64,000 nt of DNA from Nitrospira sp. (GCA_030692565.1 JAUYAO010000058.1:558001-622000), one strand, 5' to 3'; counted from the stretch's first letter, positions 29,775 to 38,391 are shown. Notes: generated by a model not told the origin, from the letters alone. Translations and numbers: made by a program.

Positions 29775-29849
29775 GGGCGATTGGCTCAGTGGTAGAGCGC
29801 TTCCTTCACACGGAAGAGGCCACAGGTTCGATCCCTGTATCGCCCACCA
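29775..29849 (+). tRNA. tRNA-Val (anticodon CAC)
   Basis: 75 nt with encoded CCA. Acceptor GGGCGAT pairs with ATCGCCC at the 3' end, the anticodon stem CTTCC/GGAAG encloses TTCACAC with CAC as anticodon, and the T arm carries GGTTCGATCC. Discriminator A, then CCA. It decodes GUG. Confidence 0.95.
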
Positions 29850-30005
29850 TGCTGTTTCTGCTTCGCACCCCATCGCCGCTCGGCCAGGTTCGTAAGGTAA
29901 TTGTCCAGTTTCTGGACAGAATCAGGGATGTCGGCTACACTTCACACTGTATTTCGGGGATCGCTTAGGCCACTGTCGATGGGATCGAACAAAGTGAGGT
30001 TACGT

Positions 30006-30344
30006 ATGCGACCAACATCATGGGCAATTGGTGCGGTGCTGATAGCGGTGCTTGCAACAGGGTGTACGACGACGAATCAAGCAGGCACGGCAGCAGAAAG
30101 CGAGTACACGCCTGCGACTAGTATCTACAATGTGCTGGATAGTACCGCAATGGTGTACTCAGATCCTCGTGCAGGCAGTCCGATAAATGACAATCCCATT
30201 CGTTGGCTCGGTTTTTTGTTTCACCCGATTGGCCACGCGGTCGATTACGCGGTGAATCGGCCAATCTATGCCTTGACGAGTTCGTTCCCCTACCTATTTG
30301 GTTACACGGCTGAAGATAGCATGCAAGATAGTCTACGTCGCTGA
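30006..30344 (+). CDS. small lipoprotein, hypothetical
   Basis: 112 residues from the ATG at 30006, preceded by GTGAGG; the open frame continues to 29901 but only the ATG gives a proper signal sequence. Lipobox LATGC at Cys20, then a mature part of about 93 residues with 'NPIRWLGFLFHPIGHAVDYAVNRPIY', a pattern I associate with small lipoproteins near ribosome or envelope genes, without a family name. A rho-independent-like terminator follows. Confidence 0.7.
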   Translation: MRPTSWAIGAVLIAVLATGCTTTNQAGTAAESEYTPATSIYNVLDSTAMVYSDPRAGSPINDNPIRWLGFLFHPIGHAVDYAVNRPIYALTSSFPYLFGYTAEDSMQDSLRR

Positions 30345-30368
30345 GTCGACTCTCCCCATCGAAACATA

Positions 30369-30400
30369 AAGCCCGTTCCCTCATCCGGAGCGGGCTTTTT
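30369..30400 (+). terminator. rho-independent terminator
   Basis: AAGCCCGTTCC (30369-30379) pairs with GGAGCGGGCTT (30387-30397), 11 bp with one G:T wobble and a 7-base loop, followed by a T-run (TTTTT with a following C). It ends the lipoprotein transcript. Confidence 0.8.
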
Positions 30401-30477
30401 CTTGCCTATTCGCAAAGCCTCCCGAATTCGTGTAAGTTTCATTGGCCTCAGACTCTGGATTCTTGACCGGAGACCGT

Positions 30478-31635
30478 ATGCCATTGCACCGCCGATTCGG
30501 CACTCTCGCAATAAGCAGTATCCTATTGAGTCTGATAGCCGGATGTAGCGGTCCGCCTCCTCCGATTCGACCCAATCTTCCCCCATCCGAGAGCGATCTC
30601 GTTCTGCTCAAGACGACGGCTGCGTTGTGCGATCGTAAACCCGAGGTCCTGAAAAAAGTCCCGCCCCAAACATTCACGGTAAGACCCTGGGGAAGCGGTC
30701 AGGAATTACTGTATCCCTCTGCGCACAGTCCCTCACATGCAGATGAATCGTATTTTTTCGATGAGGACGGAATGCTCGTGGGAGCGATCTTTATGTTCCC
30801 GAGTGGGTTGGATCTCGAACCCTATCCAGTCTTGAGAAAAACGTTGCAAGCCTTGAAGCCACAATTGGAGTTTTATCTGAACGTCTCGCAGTTAGCGACC
30901 AAGGCCAATATGGACTCCAGCGCCATCTTCGATACCGGCGATGAGAAAACGACGGTCGAGTATCTGGTGACCGGCAACCGGGAGCATATGATTCTCCTCA
31001 CGGCTTCGTTCACGATTGACCCCTATGTCCGACTCTTTTCGCCCTACCGGCGGGAATTTCTCGACAGGCTCCGGGAGCCGGCTGGCGGCAAGTCGGGAAT
31101 GAAGATTGAGAGTCAGGGAAGCGAAGACAAAGAGCCGTTTGCCTCCTTGCAGCAGTTCGCCCGCGGTCAGACGGCGCAATTAGCCTATTGCGGAGACAAG
31201 CATTACGACATTGCGGCCGATGCCTACCAGAAGTCGATCACAAGCGGCTTCGCCAACAAAGTGTGGATGGCAGAAGCCCACCATCGTTTGGGCGTCTCGT
31301 TGGATGCGAAAGGACAATTTGAAAAGGCGAAGGCTGAAATGCTTCAGTCGCTCGCCATCCGGCCGAATGTTCCGGAGGTGATGAACAATCTCGGGGCTGT
31401 CCACAATAAACTCGGGGAGAAAGCTGCGGCCATGAGTCTGTTTGAAAAGGCGGTGATCCTACGGCCGAACTACGCCATGGCTCGCTACAATCTGGCAGAG
31501 GCCTACGAGGCGACGAATCCGAAACGGGCACTCGCCGAATATGAAACGTTTCTGGCGCTTGTCGAAGGAATTCCCGAAGAGGAGGGGAGAATTGCCCGGG
31601 TCAAGGAGCGATTGAAAGTTCTGAAAAAACCGTGA
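30478..31635 (+). CDS. TPR-containing lipoprotein
   Basis: 385 residues from the ATG at 30478, preceded by GGAGA; the frame runs on to a TTG at 30442. Lipobox LIAGC with Cys23, a Pro-rich linker, a ~200-residue N-terminal domain of unknown type, and C-terminal tetratricopeptide repeats (from about residue 260: AEAHHRLGVSLDAKGQFEKAKAEM, MNNLGAVHNKLGEKAAAMSLFEKAVILRP, ARYNLAEAYEATNPKRALAEYETFLALVEG). Likely an envelope scaffold; partner unknown. Confidence 0.75.
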   Translation: MPLHRRFGTLAISSILLSLIAGCSGPPPPIRPNLPPSESDLVLLKTTAALCDRKPEVLKKVPPQTFTVRPWGSGQELLYPSAHSPSHADESYFFDEDGMLVGAIFMFPSGLDLEPYPVLRKTLQALKPQLEFYLNVSQLATKANMDSSAIFDTGDEKTTVEYLVTGNREHMILLTASFTIDPYVRLFSPYRREFLDRLREPAGGKSGMKIESQGSEDKEPFASLQQFARGQTAQLAYCGDKHYDIAADAYQKSITSGFANKVWMAEAHHRLGVSLDAKGQFEKAKAEMLQSLAIRPNVPEVMNNLGAVHNKLGEKAAAMSLFEKAVILRPNYAMARYNLAEAYEATNPKRALAEYETFLALVEGIPEEEGRIARVKERLKVLKKP

Positions 31636-31656
31636 AGGAGAGATGGGGAGCCCGGA

Positions 31657-32142
31657 TTACCGGCGGACCCGTTCTTTCTGTTCCTGAAGGGTTTTGCACT
31701 CGATACAGAACGTTGTGACGGGACGGGCTTTGAGCCGCTTGTAGGGAATGTCCTCACCGCATTGCTCGCAGATGCCGTAGGTCTGCTTCTTCATCCGATC
31801 CAAGGCTTCATTGACCTTCTTGAGCAGCTTCTGCTCGCGTTCCATGATCCGCATGGAAAAGCGCTGATCTTCTTCTGCCGACGCCTGATCGCTCACATCC
31901 GGTAACGCTTCCGGGGTTTTGTGCTGTGTCAGCACTTCTCCCACTTCTTCAAGCAGATCAGCGCGCTGTCGCTCTAGGGCTCGTTGAATGTCAGGATACT
32001 TCGAACGACTTTTTGAAGAAGCCGATTTCTTGGGAGAAGCCGGTTTCTTGGTCTTGGCGGATACCGTGCGAGCGGCAGTCTTCTTGCGTGAAGAGGTCGT
32101 CCGTGACGCAGAGGTTTTTTTTCGGGGTGCAGGTGCCTTCAT
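31657..32142 (-). CDS. DksA/TraR-type C4 zinc-finger protein
   Basis: 161 residues from the ATG at 32142 (GGAG about 11 bases upstream; the frame extends to a TTG at 32166). A Lys/Ser/Thr/Ala-rich N-terminal tail of about 45 residues, then a helical hairpin and the zinc finger CEQCGEDIPYKRL...CIEC (C-x2-C-x17-C-x2-C). DksA-type proteins enter the RNA polymerase secondary channel. The long basic tail is unusual for DksA itself and could mediate DNA binding (inference). Confidence 0.85.
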   Translation of the reverse strand: MKAPAPRKKTSASRTTSSRKKTAARTVSAKTKKPASPKKSASSKSRSKYPDIQRALERQRADLLEEVGEVLTQHKTPEALPDVSDQASAEEDQRFSMRIMEREQKLLKKVNEALDRMKKQTYGICEQCGEDIPYKRLKARPVTTFCIECKTLQEQKERVRR

Positions 32143-32233
32143 GGATGCTGGCTCCGATAGTCCCAACCGAGGAGGAACTATAGCAGCCGTCCAAAGAATG
32201 GGTCAACGGGAATGATCCTGAAGGATATGAAGC

Positions 32234-32836
32234 CTACAGGTCCCGGCGGCCCTCAATCGACTTCAGCAGCGTGACTTCATCGGCATACTCGATATCCATG
32301 CCGACCGGGATACCGTAGGCGATACGGGACACACGGGTGACAAAGGGCTTCAGCAATCTGGTGAGATAGATCGCGGTCGCTTCCCCTTCAATCGTCGGAC
32401 TGGTGGCGAGAATAACTTCATCCACGCCGCCGAGCTTCACCCGTTCAACCAGTTCCTCTGCCCGAATATCGCCCGGGCCGATGCCGTCGAGGGGAGAGAG
32501 GGTGCCCAGCAGCACATGATAGAGACCGCGATAGCCGGCGGCCCGTTCAATCGCGTAGGTCGTGCTGGGCTCTTCCACGACGAGGATTTTGGTCCGGTCC
32601 CGCTTGGGATCGAGGCAGAATTCGCACAACTCGCCTTCGGCAATATTGCGGCATTGCCGGCAGAATGCCAGCCCGTCCTTGACCGCGCGGATGGCATCAG
32701 CCAACCGGAGCGCGTCCTCACGTTCTGCCTTGAGCAAGTGAAAGGCCAGTCGTTGTGCGCTCTTCTGTCCTACACCGGGAAGGCGAACCAGTTCTTTCAC
32801 GAGCCGAGCGAGTAACCCACGTTGATCGATTGACAT
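32234..32836 (-). CDS. recR: recombination mediator RecR
   Basis: 200 residues: HhH motif near VRLPGVGQKSAQRLAFHLL, C4 zinc finger CRQCRNIAEGELCEFC, and Toprim domain (KILVVEEPST...). It works with RecO and RecF to load RecA at gaps. It is the third gene of the classic dnaX-ebfC-recR cluster. Confidence 0.96.
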   Translation of the reverse strand: MSIDQRGLLARLVKELVRLPGVGQKSAQRLAFHLLKAEREDALRLADAIRAVKDGLAFCRQCRNIAEGELCEFCLDPKRDRTKILVVEEPSTTYAIERAAGYRGLYHVLLGTLSPLDGIGPGDIRAEELVERVKLGGVDEVILATSPTIEGEATAIYLTRLLKPFVTRVSRIAYGIPVGMDIEYADEVTLLKSIEGRRDL

Positions 32837-32887
32837 ATTTGAATCGGTGGTATTCCGTTGAGACGATATCGAGCGTAATCCGGCGCG

Positions 32888-33211
32888 TTAGAACAGCCCC
32901 GGCATTTTCATCCCGCCCGTCAGGGCCTTCATATCCTGCTCCATCAAGTCCTTCGCCTTCCGGAGCGCATCGTTAGACGCGGCCAGCACAAGGTCCTGGA
33001 GCATTTCCACATCGCCGCTCTTGCCGACTTCGGGATCGATGGCCACGCTCACAATCTGCATGGCGCCATTGGCCGTCACGGTGACGCTGCCGCCGCCCGC
33101 CGTGCCGGTCGCGATCTTAGTCGCGGCCTGTTCTTGGATCTTGGCCATCTGATCTTGCATCGCTTTTGCTTGCTTCAAAATGTTCGACATATCGCCAAAG
33201 GGATTTTTCAT
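32888..33211 (-). CDS. ebfC: nucleoid-associated protein, YbaB/EbfC family
   Basis: 107 residues: N-terminal coiled helix (LKQAKAMQDQMAKIQEQAATK) and a small beta domain with GGSVTVTANGAMQIVSVAIDPEV and VLAASNDALRKAKDLMEQDM, the normal YbaB layout. Binds DNA as a dimer. Its ATG overlaps the dnaX stop by 4 bases. Confidence 0.94.
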   Translation of the reverse strand: MKNPFGDMSNILKQAKAMQDQMAKIQEQAATKIATGTAGGGSVTVTANGAMQIVSVAIDPEVGKSGDVEMLQDLVLAASNDALRKAKDLMEQDMKALTGGMKMPGLF

Positions 33212-35085
33212 TCGCCGGTCTCCTTCTGTGCCACGGTGCGTACCGCCGCGAGATCTGCACCGAAAATGTCCAAGGCCTGTTTTGCGACCGGAGTCGCTCG
33301 TGCCCGCTCAAACAACACCATGCGCTGTTCCTGTTCCTTGGCCGCCCGTACCTGGGCCATCGTAAGTCCCGGGGGATCCGATGCGGACAGCTCGATCACC
33401 CGGATGCGAATAGGCTGCCCGACTTGCCGCTCGCAGAGCGTCGACAAGGCACGGAGATTATCTTCCTTTTCCATCATGGATCGAGCTAGTGTCGCCTGTT
33501 TCGCAAAGCCGATCGTGACCTGCCCTCCTTCCAGAGCGACAAACCGGCCGGCCTCTAAAAACGGAGCGAAATTCGGGAACGAGGCCGCAACTTCTTCCTG
33601 CACCAGCTCCCATTTGAGCGCGGGCTGTTCCGGTGAATTAGTAGGGACGGAGGCATCGACCGCCGCCGCTTGCGTCCTATTTGGTGGTGTCGGAGGCGCC
33701 ATGGCCTTGTCCGGCTTGGGCGTGAGAGGCGATGTGGCCTGCACCGTTTGAGTTGCCATAACCGGCTTCGATGCAACCGACGTTGCCGGGCGTGCAGAGG
33801 CAGATGACGGGCCGGTGCGCGGGGGCTGTGGTGCTGATCCAACTAGCGGGGCAGGGCGAGTCATGGCGACAGTCGTGCCGGATGCAGGTTTCGCTGTTGG
33901 CGGTATGGCCGACGATGTGGTGCTTGGTTTTTGTGCCAACGGCGAAGTCGCCGCCTGGGATGGAGCTTCCGTGCGCTTCTCCTGCTGCCGGACAAGTCTG
34001 GTGGCGCGTACCGCCGCCGCTTCCAGCACGAACCGCGGATGAGCACTGTAGCGCAAGGAATCTTCAGCCTGCGAAAAGATCGTCAGGAGCTCTTGAAGTT
34101 GTTCCGGCGTCAGCTTCTTGGCCTCCAGGGCCAATTGGTGAATGTCTTCTTCCGTGGCTTCGATTAGGCCGCGCAATTCAGGGCCGGCAGAGACGACTGA
34201 GGCGACCAGGAGGTTGCGGAGATGCTCCACCACATCGGAGCAAAAGGCCTTCAGGTCATGGCCCTGATCGAGCAGGTTGGCGAGTATTGCCAGCGCGGCC
34301 GGGCTGTCTTGCGAGAGAATTGCGGCGCTCATGCCCTGCACCAGTTCTTGCGGCACGGCGCCGAGCAGCACTTCCAGATCGGCGTGGGCGATCGTCTTCC
34401 CGCCGAACGCGACGGCCTGATCGAGCAGGCTCAACCCGTCGCGCATACTGCCTTCGCTCGCGCGCGCGAGCGCGGTGAAACTGCGGTCTTCGATGGTCAT
34501 GCCGTCTTGTGTGGCGACGTGGCGGAGGCGGTCGATAATCTCCTGGCGCGCAATCCGCCGGAAATTGTAATGCTGGCAGCGGGACATAATGGTGGCCGGA
34601 ATCTTGTGGATTTCCGTCGTCGCGAAGATGAACACCACATGGGAGGGCGGCTCTTCCAGCGTCTTTAATAGCGCGTTGAAGGCCGAATTCGAGAGCATGT
34701 GGACTTCGTCGATGATGTAGACGCGGTAGTGCCCGCGAAAGGGCGAGAACTTCACGTTCTCGCGAATCTCCCGCACGTCGTCGACGCTGGTATTGGAGGC
34801 GCCGTCGATCTCCATCACATCGACGGAGGTGCCTTGGGTGATTTCGACGCAGTTGACGCAGGTATTGCAGGGATGGCCGGTCGGTCCCTGTTCGCAGTTC
34901 AGTGCTTTCGCCAGAATACGGGCGACCGTCGTCTTGCCCACCCCGCGGGTGCCGGAAAACAGATAGGCATGCGCGATGCGTTTCGTATCGACCGCGTTCA
35001 TCAAGGTCTGAACCACGTGCGACTGGCCCACGACATCGTCGAATGTGCCGGGCCGGTATTTGCGGGCGGAGACTTGATAATCCAT
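33208..35085 (-). CDS. dnaX: DNA polymerase III subunit gamma/tau
   Basis: 625 residues. Starts DYQVSARKYRPGTFDDVVGQ; Walker A GTRGVGKTTVARILAKALNCEQG, zinc motif CNTCVNC, DEVHMLSNSAFNALLKTLEEPP, then the domain III helices and a Pro/Ala/Ser/Thr-rich linker (about 370-460) and C-terminal domain. The full-length product is tau; I saw no A-rich slippery sequence for a frameshifted gamma. Loads the sliding clamp. Confidence 0.96.
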   Translation of the reverse strand: MDYQVSARKYRPGTFDDVVGQSHVVQTLMNAVDTKRIAHAYLFSGTRGVGKTTVARILAKALNCEQGPTGHPCNTCVNCVEITQGTSVDVMEIDGASNTSVDDVREIRENVKFSPFRGHYRVYIIDEVHMLSNSAFNALLKTLEEPPSHVVFIFATTEIHKIPATIMSRCQHYNFRRIARQEIIDRLRHVATQDGMTIEDRSFTALARASEGSMRDGLSLLDQAVAFGGKTIAHADLEVLLGAVPQELVQGMSAAILSQDSPAALAILANLLDQGHDLKAFCSDVVEHLRNLLVASVVSAGPELRGLIEATEEDIHQLALEAKKLTPEQLQELLTIFSQAEDSLRYSAHPRFVLEAAAVRATRLVRQQEKRTEAPSQAATSPLAQKPSTTSSAIPPTAKPASGTTVAMTRPAPLVGSAPQPPRTGPSSASARPATSVASKPVMATQTVQATSPLTPKPDKAMAPPTPPNRTQAAAVDASVPTNSPEQPALKWELVQEEVAASFPNFAPFLEAGRFVALEGGQVTIGFAKQATLARSMMEKEDNLRALSTLCERQVGQPIRIRVIELSASDPPGLTMAQVRAAKEQEQRMVLFERARATPVAKQALDIFGADLAAVRTVAQKETGE

Positions 35086-35098
35086 AAAAACCGTGATC

Positions 35099-35123
35099 CG
35101 TGATGAGTGACGCGTGACGAGTA
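35099..35123 (+). repeat. left arm of a 25-bp inverted repeat flanking the SRP RNA gene
   Basis: CGTGATGAGTGACGCGTGAC + GAGTA at 35099-35123; its reverse complement occurs at 35383-35407 with one mismatch. The left arm lies 13-37 bases before the dnaX ATG in the transcription sense of dnaX. Confidence 0.75.
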
Positions 35124-35206
35124 TGGGTTATAGCGGGCTAGGACGTTCCTCAGGAAGTAGTGTTCTCGTCACTCTTCACCCGTCACTTGTCACATTCCTC
35201 AAAAAA

Positions 35207-35310
35207 GCGGGGCCAGGTGATCCTGCGGCACACAAAACTGACCGCTTACCGTTGCTTCCTTCCGGACCTGGCGGGGTTCACAGGGTTCTGTTGCACAGGG
35301 CCCGGCCCCT
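35207..35310 (-). ncRNA. ffs: bacterial small SRP RNA (4.5S type)
   Basis: Read on the minus strand it begins GGGGCCGGGCCCTGTGCAAC, contains the invariant GCCAGGTCCGGAAGGAAGC core of domain IV and ends CTGGCCCCGC followed by TTTTTT (35201-35206), giving pairing of the 5' GGGGCC with the 3' GGCCCC. About 100 nt. It binds Ffh for membrane protein targeting. Confidence 0.95.
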
Positions 35311-35382
35311 TAAGCCCGTGATCAGTGAAAAGTGACTGGTGACAGGGGGACGACCATTCGATTCAAACGTTCCGAGTCTGAC

Positions 35383-35407
35383 TACTCGTCACGCGTCACC
35401 CATCACG
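35383..35407 (-). repeat. right arm of the 25-bp inverted repeat flanking the SRP RNA gene
   Basis: TACTCGTCACGCGTCACCCA + TCACG at 35383-35407 is the inverse of the 35099-35123 arm with one mismatch (17 bp perfect, one mismatch, 7 bp perfect). Shorter related GTCAC/GTGAC-rich sequences at 35168-35193 and 35319-35343 lie inside the arms. Confidence 0.75.
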
Positions 35408-35415
35408 TGTCAATG

Positions 35416-35442
35416 GTATGGCGGAGAGGGTGGGTATTCGAA
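35416..35442 (-). repeat. second copy of the tRNA-Ser 3' end
   Basis: GTATGGCGGAGAGGGTGGG (35416-35434) is identical to 35615-35633, which covers the CCA end and 3' acceptor arm of the tRNA-Ser, and after one inserted T the ATTCGAA of the T-loop region also matches. The rest of the tRNA is not present. Confidence 0.8.
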
Positions 35443-35617
35443 GTCGCGTCGAGGTGCTTCGCACGCGCTCCTACGAGATGGCCAGCCCCCTCGTACACTC
35501 CCCACGCGGGGGACGCATCCCCCACGATCCCCCTGTTCGACTCCCACCCCGCCCTATTTCTTCGTCACGTCTATATCCCCGGTGAACGTTCGGGAGTTCG
35601 CGCACCGGTTTGCTGTA

Positions 35618-35707
<90 letters not shown>

Positions 35708-36001
35708 GCGCCCATACGAGAGGCGGGATTGTAGCACTGCGGTCCGGTACGCGGCAAGGCGAGACCCGTCACCGCTGGCGCACTCGGTTGATCGATACCA
35801 GCACGCCAGTACAGCCCAAGCTATAGTCAGTTTCTCGCCGAAGACCCGCCGGAGTTTGACGCAAGCGATTCAAGTCTGTAAGCCTACCTATCAATAGCCG
35901 GATGGAAGTAGACGGTTTTTGACTGTACCCTCGGGGAGTACCCGGCGATTGAGAGTAAATGCAAACGTAGTGCGCAGAGCAAAACAAATAGGCAGGTTCA
36001 T

Positions 36002-36274
36002 ATGCAGATGGCTACTTCGCAACTTGTGATCTATGGACTAATGTCTTGCGCTACTGGAGTTTTAGTTCTGATGCATTGGAAAAGCTTTATCCGGAGCATC
36101 ATTGATGCGGATAATTTGAGACGGAGCAAGCTAGAAATGGATCCTAAACCAGAGAAAGCCTATTGGGTAATAGGCGGGGCGATTGTGAAAATCGTAGCGG
36201 CAACGTCTCTTCTGGCTGGGGCACTTATGATTCTCTCGGCAGTCAGTGGTATCGAATGGCCAATACAATATTGA
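36002..36274 (+). CDS. small two-TM membrane protein, hypothetical
   Basis: 90 residues with hydrophobic segments at about 8-25 (LVIYGLMSCATGVLVLMHW) and 57-80 (VIGGAIVKIVAATSLLAGALMIL), linked by a charged loop. A short AGGCAGG lies before the ATG. Base composition is visibly more AT-rich than the neighbours, consistent with acquired DNA. No family recognised. The 294 bases between the tRNA-Ser and this gene hold no other feature I can support. Confidence 0.6.
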   Translation: MQMATSQLVIYGLMSCATGVLVLMHWKSFIRSIIDADNLRRSKLEMDPKPEKAYWVIGGAIVKIVAATSLLAGALMILSAVSGIEWPIQY

Positions 36275-36313
36275 AGACGATGGTGAGGCAAACTGGGTCA
36301 GCAGTGAACTATG

Positions 36314-36409
36314 GGGGTCAGTTCTTGATCTTGCACTCCCGATGGCCAATCAGTAGGGAGAGGGTGCAAACTCAAGAACTGACCCCGGATTTGCAAACTC
36401 AAGAACTGC
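36314..36409. repeat. GGGGTCAGTTCTTGA inverted repeat with an extra half-copy
   Basis: GGGGTCAGTTCTTGATCTTGCA at 36314-36335 and TGCAAACTCAAGAACTGACCCC at 36365-36386 form an inverted pair with 2 mismatches of 22. A third half-copy, TTGCAAACTCAAGAACTGC, is at 36391-36409. A related half, GGGGCCCGTTCTTGACTGTGCACTC, is at about 37235-37262 after the next gene, and a weaker one (GTTTTTGACTGTACCCTC) at about 35913. This looks like a REP-type repeat family. Confidence 0.6.
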
Positions 36410-36428
36410 ATGGGAGAAAGGCTTGCCA

Positions 36429-37223
36429 ATGAGTATAGCCCTTATTTCAACCATTCTCTTCTCGGCAACACTGATGAACGTCAATGCGGAGGATCTGCCG
36501 TACTATGACCCTCCTTCTCCCTGGATACCATCCTACTCCTATGCCTTTAAGGGGGCGAGTTCCATCCTGCGTGAACAGGGAGAAAAGTTATTGCTGATGA
36601 ACGCAGAAACTCCAGTCTATAGGGCGGATCATGTGATCGCTCTCATGAGTATGGATTACGACAGCGTTCGAGAGGAACTTCGGAAGTTGGTGCTCACTCG
36701 ATGGGGGATTCTCGAGGAGCATGACAGTGAAAAAAGTCCCATTCCTGAGCCACCCGCAGATTTTGACAGGGGCTACACAGGGTGGTGGCCCATGTTAGGC
36801 AAAGGACTGGGGTACGTTGCAGACCGCAGTTCGCACTTGCAAGCACGTGAATATCAGCTAGTCAGCCAGCCATACAATCTGGTGCCCTCTATCAACGGCC
36901 ATTCTCAATCCCTCATTCGTGTCAGTGATGGGACAGGCCTTTTGGGAACGGACGTGACAATCTTACAGCTCATGCGCAGCGATCGCTCTCGTGAGTGGGC
37001 TCGATCAAGTTTCCATGGAGTGATTCCTCTGCCATACAAGGAAGAACGCAGGTCTGTGGGAGTTGTGACGAGTACAGAGATTGCCTTCGTTGAAAGCCTG
37101 AAGGAGCGCTTCCCTAGAATTGCGATTCGGTATTTTGTGAAAAATGGTCTGCAGTATGATCCCGATCAGGGCAAGTTATTTCGGCTTCAGTTGGAAGACG
37201 CAATTCATCAAATTAAAGAATAG
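36429..37223 (+). CDS. exported protein of unknown function
   Basis: 264 residues from the ATG at 36429 (GAGAAAGG upstream; the frame starts at a TTG six bases earlier). Signal peptide ending near NVNA, then a soluble part with few cysteines and many aromatic residues (YYDPPSPWIPSYSYAFKG, YTGWWPMLGKGLGYV, GVIPLPYKEERRSVGVVTS). No family recognised. It sits between members of the GGGGTCAG-type repeat family and in AT-richer sequence than the housekeeping genes. Confidence 0.6.
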   Translation: MSIALISTILFSATLMNVNAEDLPYYDPPSPWIPSYSYAFKGASSILREQGEKLLLMNAETPVYRADHVIALMSMDYDSVREELRKLVLTRWGILEEHDSEKSPIPEPPADFDRGYTGWWPMLGKGLGYVADRSSHLQAREYQLVSQPYNLVPSINGHSQSLIRVSDGTGLLGTDVTILQLMRSDRSREWARSSFHGVIPLPYKEERRSVGVVTSTEIAFVESLKERFPRIAIRYFVKNGLQYDPDQGKLFRLQLEDAIHQIKE

Positions 37224-37329
37224 CGGGAAGAGAGATGGGGCCCGTTCTTGACTGTGCACTCAGACAGATACACGAGGATGGTGCGGTCCAGTGAAGCGCG
37301 AATGAGTCCAACTCGGTGATGAAAGACCT

Positions 37330-37821
37330 GTGATGAAGCAGATGGCGTTCTCAAAAGTGCTGACGATCGTGGCCTGTGTGCTGATGCTGTGTGCGTTGAT
37401 GCCGACGCTAGCGGTGGCCGATCAGGCGCAGTACATCTATGACGACTTGGGCCGTCTGTCGCAAGTGATCGACGGGCAGGGGAATGTCGCGACGTATACG
37501 TACGACGCCGTCGGGAATCTGCTGTCGATTACGCGCAACACCGGCGGCGTCGGCGCGCCGACGATCACGGGTCTGACGCCGAACACTGGCAACGCGGGCG
37601 CGTCGGTCACGGTCTCGCTCACCGGCACCAATCTGACCGGCGCGGCTTTGGCGACGGACAATCCCGGCATCCTTGTCTGCAACGTGCTCACAACTCCGAC
37701 CTCCCTCACCGCCACCTTCCAGATTTCCTTTGCCGCCCGCACCGGCGCCGAGACTATGCCTATTCAAATGACGAGGAAGGAACCTTCTTCATCGGCGGAG
37801 AATCGGAGTAAGTCCTCGTAA
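37330..37821 (+). pseudogene. truncated RHS/YD-repeat protein with IPT domain
   Basis: Begins with a signal peptide, then YIYDDLGRLSQVIDG and TYTYDAVGNLLSIT (two YD/RHS repeats), then an IPT/TIG-like domain (PTITGLTPNTGNAGASVTVSLTG...). The homologous part stops around base 37755; the final 20-odd residues are read from the 3' end of the opposite-strand toxin gene. RHS proteins are usually far longer, so this is a gene fragment cut by insertion of the toxin-antitoxin unit. A copy of its last homologous piece recurs at 38392-38445. Confidence 0.75.
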
Positions 37822-38093
37822 TGCCGACGCAAGAGAGTCTCGATTACCCCGGTTGAAGCATTTCCGCATCGCAGCCAGACTATTTTAGGCGGCGCGCCGA
37901 AGAGGAAGCTCCGCTGGTGGAAGTCGGCATCTTTCGTCACCACTGTGTACCCATGTTCTGCGGCATAGCGCCACACCGCGTCATCCGACGCGTCGCCTAG
38001 ACCAACATTGCGTACATGTTGAGAGTCGGGATATTCGACTTGTAGGGCTTTGACGAGGCGGAAGGAGAGATTCTGATCAAAGAGCAGCTTCAC
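37764..38093 (-). CDS. PIN-like toxin, DUF5615 family
   Basis: 109 residues starting MKLLFDQNLSFRLVKALQ, with GLGDASDDAVWRYAAEHGYTVVTKDADFH and PPKIVWLRCGN: the DUF5615 PIN-like fold with acidic residues (Asp6, Asp38-Asp39, Asp56-Asp58 region) placed for metal-dependent RNA cleavage. The start overlaps the antitoxin stop by 4 bases, the usual arrangement for this pair. Its 3' end overlaps the broken RHS frame. Confidence 0.9.
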   Translation of the reverse strand: MKLLFDQNLSFRLVKALQVEYPDSQHVRNVGLGDASDDAVWRYAAEHGYTVVTKDADFHQRSFLFGAPPKIVWLRCGNASTGVIETLLRRHYEDLLRFSADEEGSFLVI

Positions 38094-38317
38094 GATCGTG
38101 GGAGCGAGACGAGCTTGCGCTCACGGTCGGCGGCAAATTCAAGGCACGCGCGGATGTCATCGCGGGTGAGATCGGGAAAGTCTTGAAGGATATCCGCCTC
38201 GCTCATGCCGGATGCGAGGTACTCTAATACGTCGTACACGGTGATTCGAAGGCCTCTGATGCAAGGCTTACCCCCGCGCTTATTCGGATCAATGGTGATG
38301 CGGTCTTGGTACGACAT
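38090..38317 (-). CDS. DUF433 antitoxin
   Basis: 75 residues: RITIDPNKRGGKPCIRGLRITVYDVLEYLASGMSEADILQDFPDLTRDDIRACLEF is typical of DUF433, a small helix-turn-helix antitoxin. It precedes and overlaps the DUF5615 gene. It likely represses its own promoter and neutralises the toxin (family knowledge). Confidence 0.92.
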   Translation of the reverse strand: MSYQDRITIDPNKRGGKPCIRGLRITVYDVLEYLASGMSEADILQDFPDLTRDDIRACLEFAADRERKLVSLPRS

Positions 38318-38391
38318 GCATAGAAGCCTAGCTTAGGGGCAGGGAAAGATCAAGAAAGGGAGAAACAAACGGGGCTGACGTTGGGGTTGCC

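Noticed and set aside
33208-35085. Programmed frameshift in dnaX
   Set aside because: No A-rich slippery heptamer was seen in the linker region, so only tau is called.
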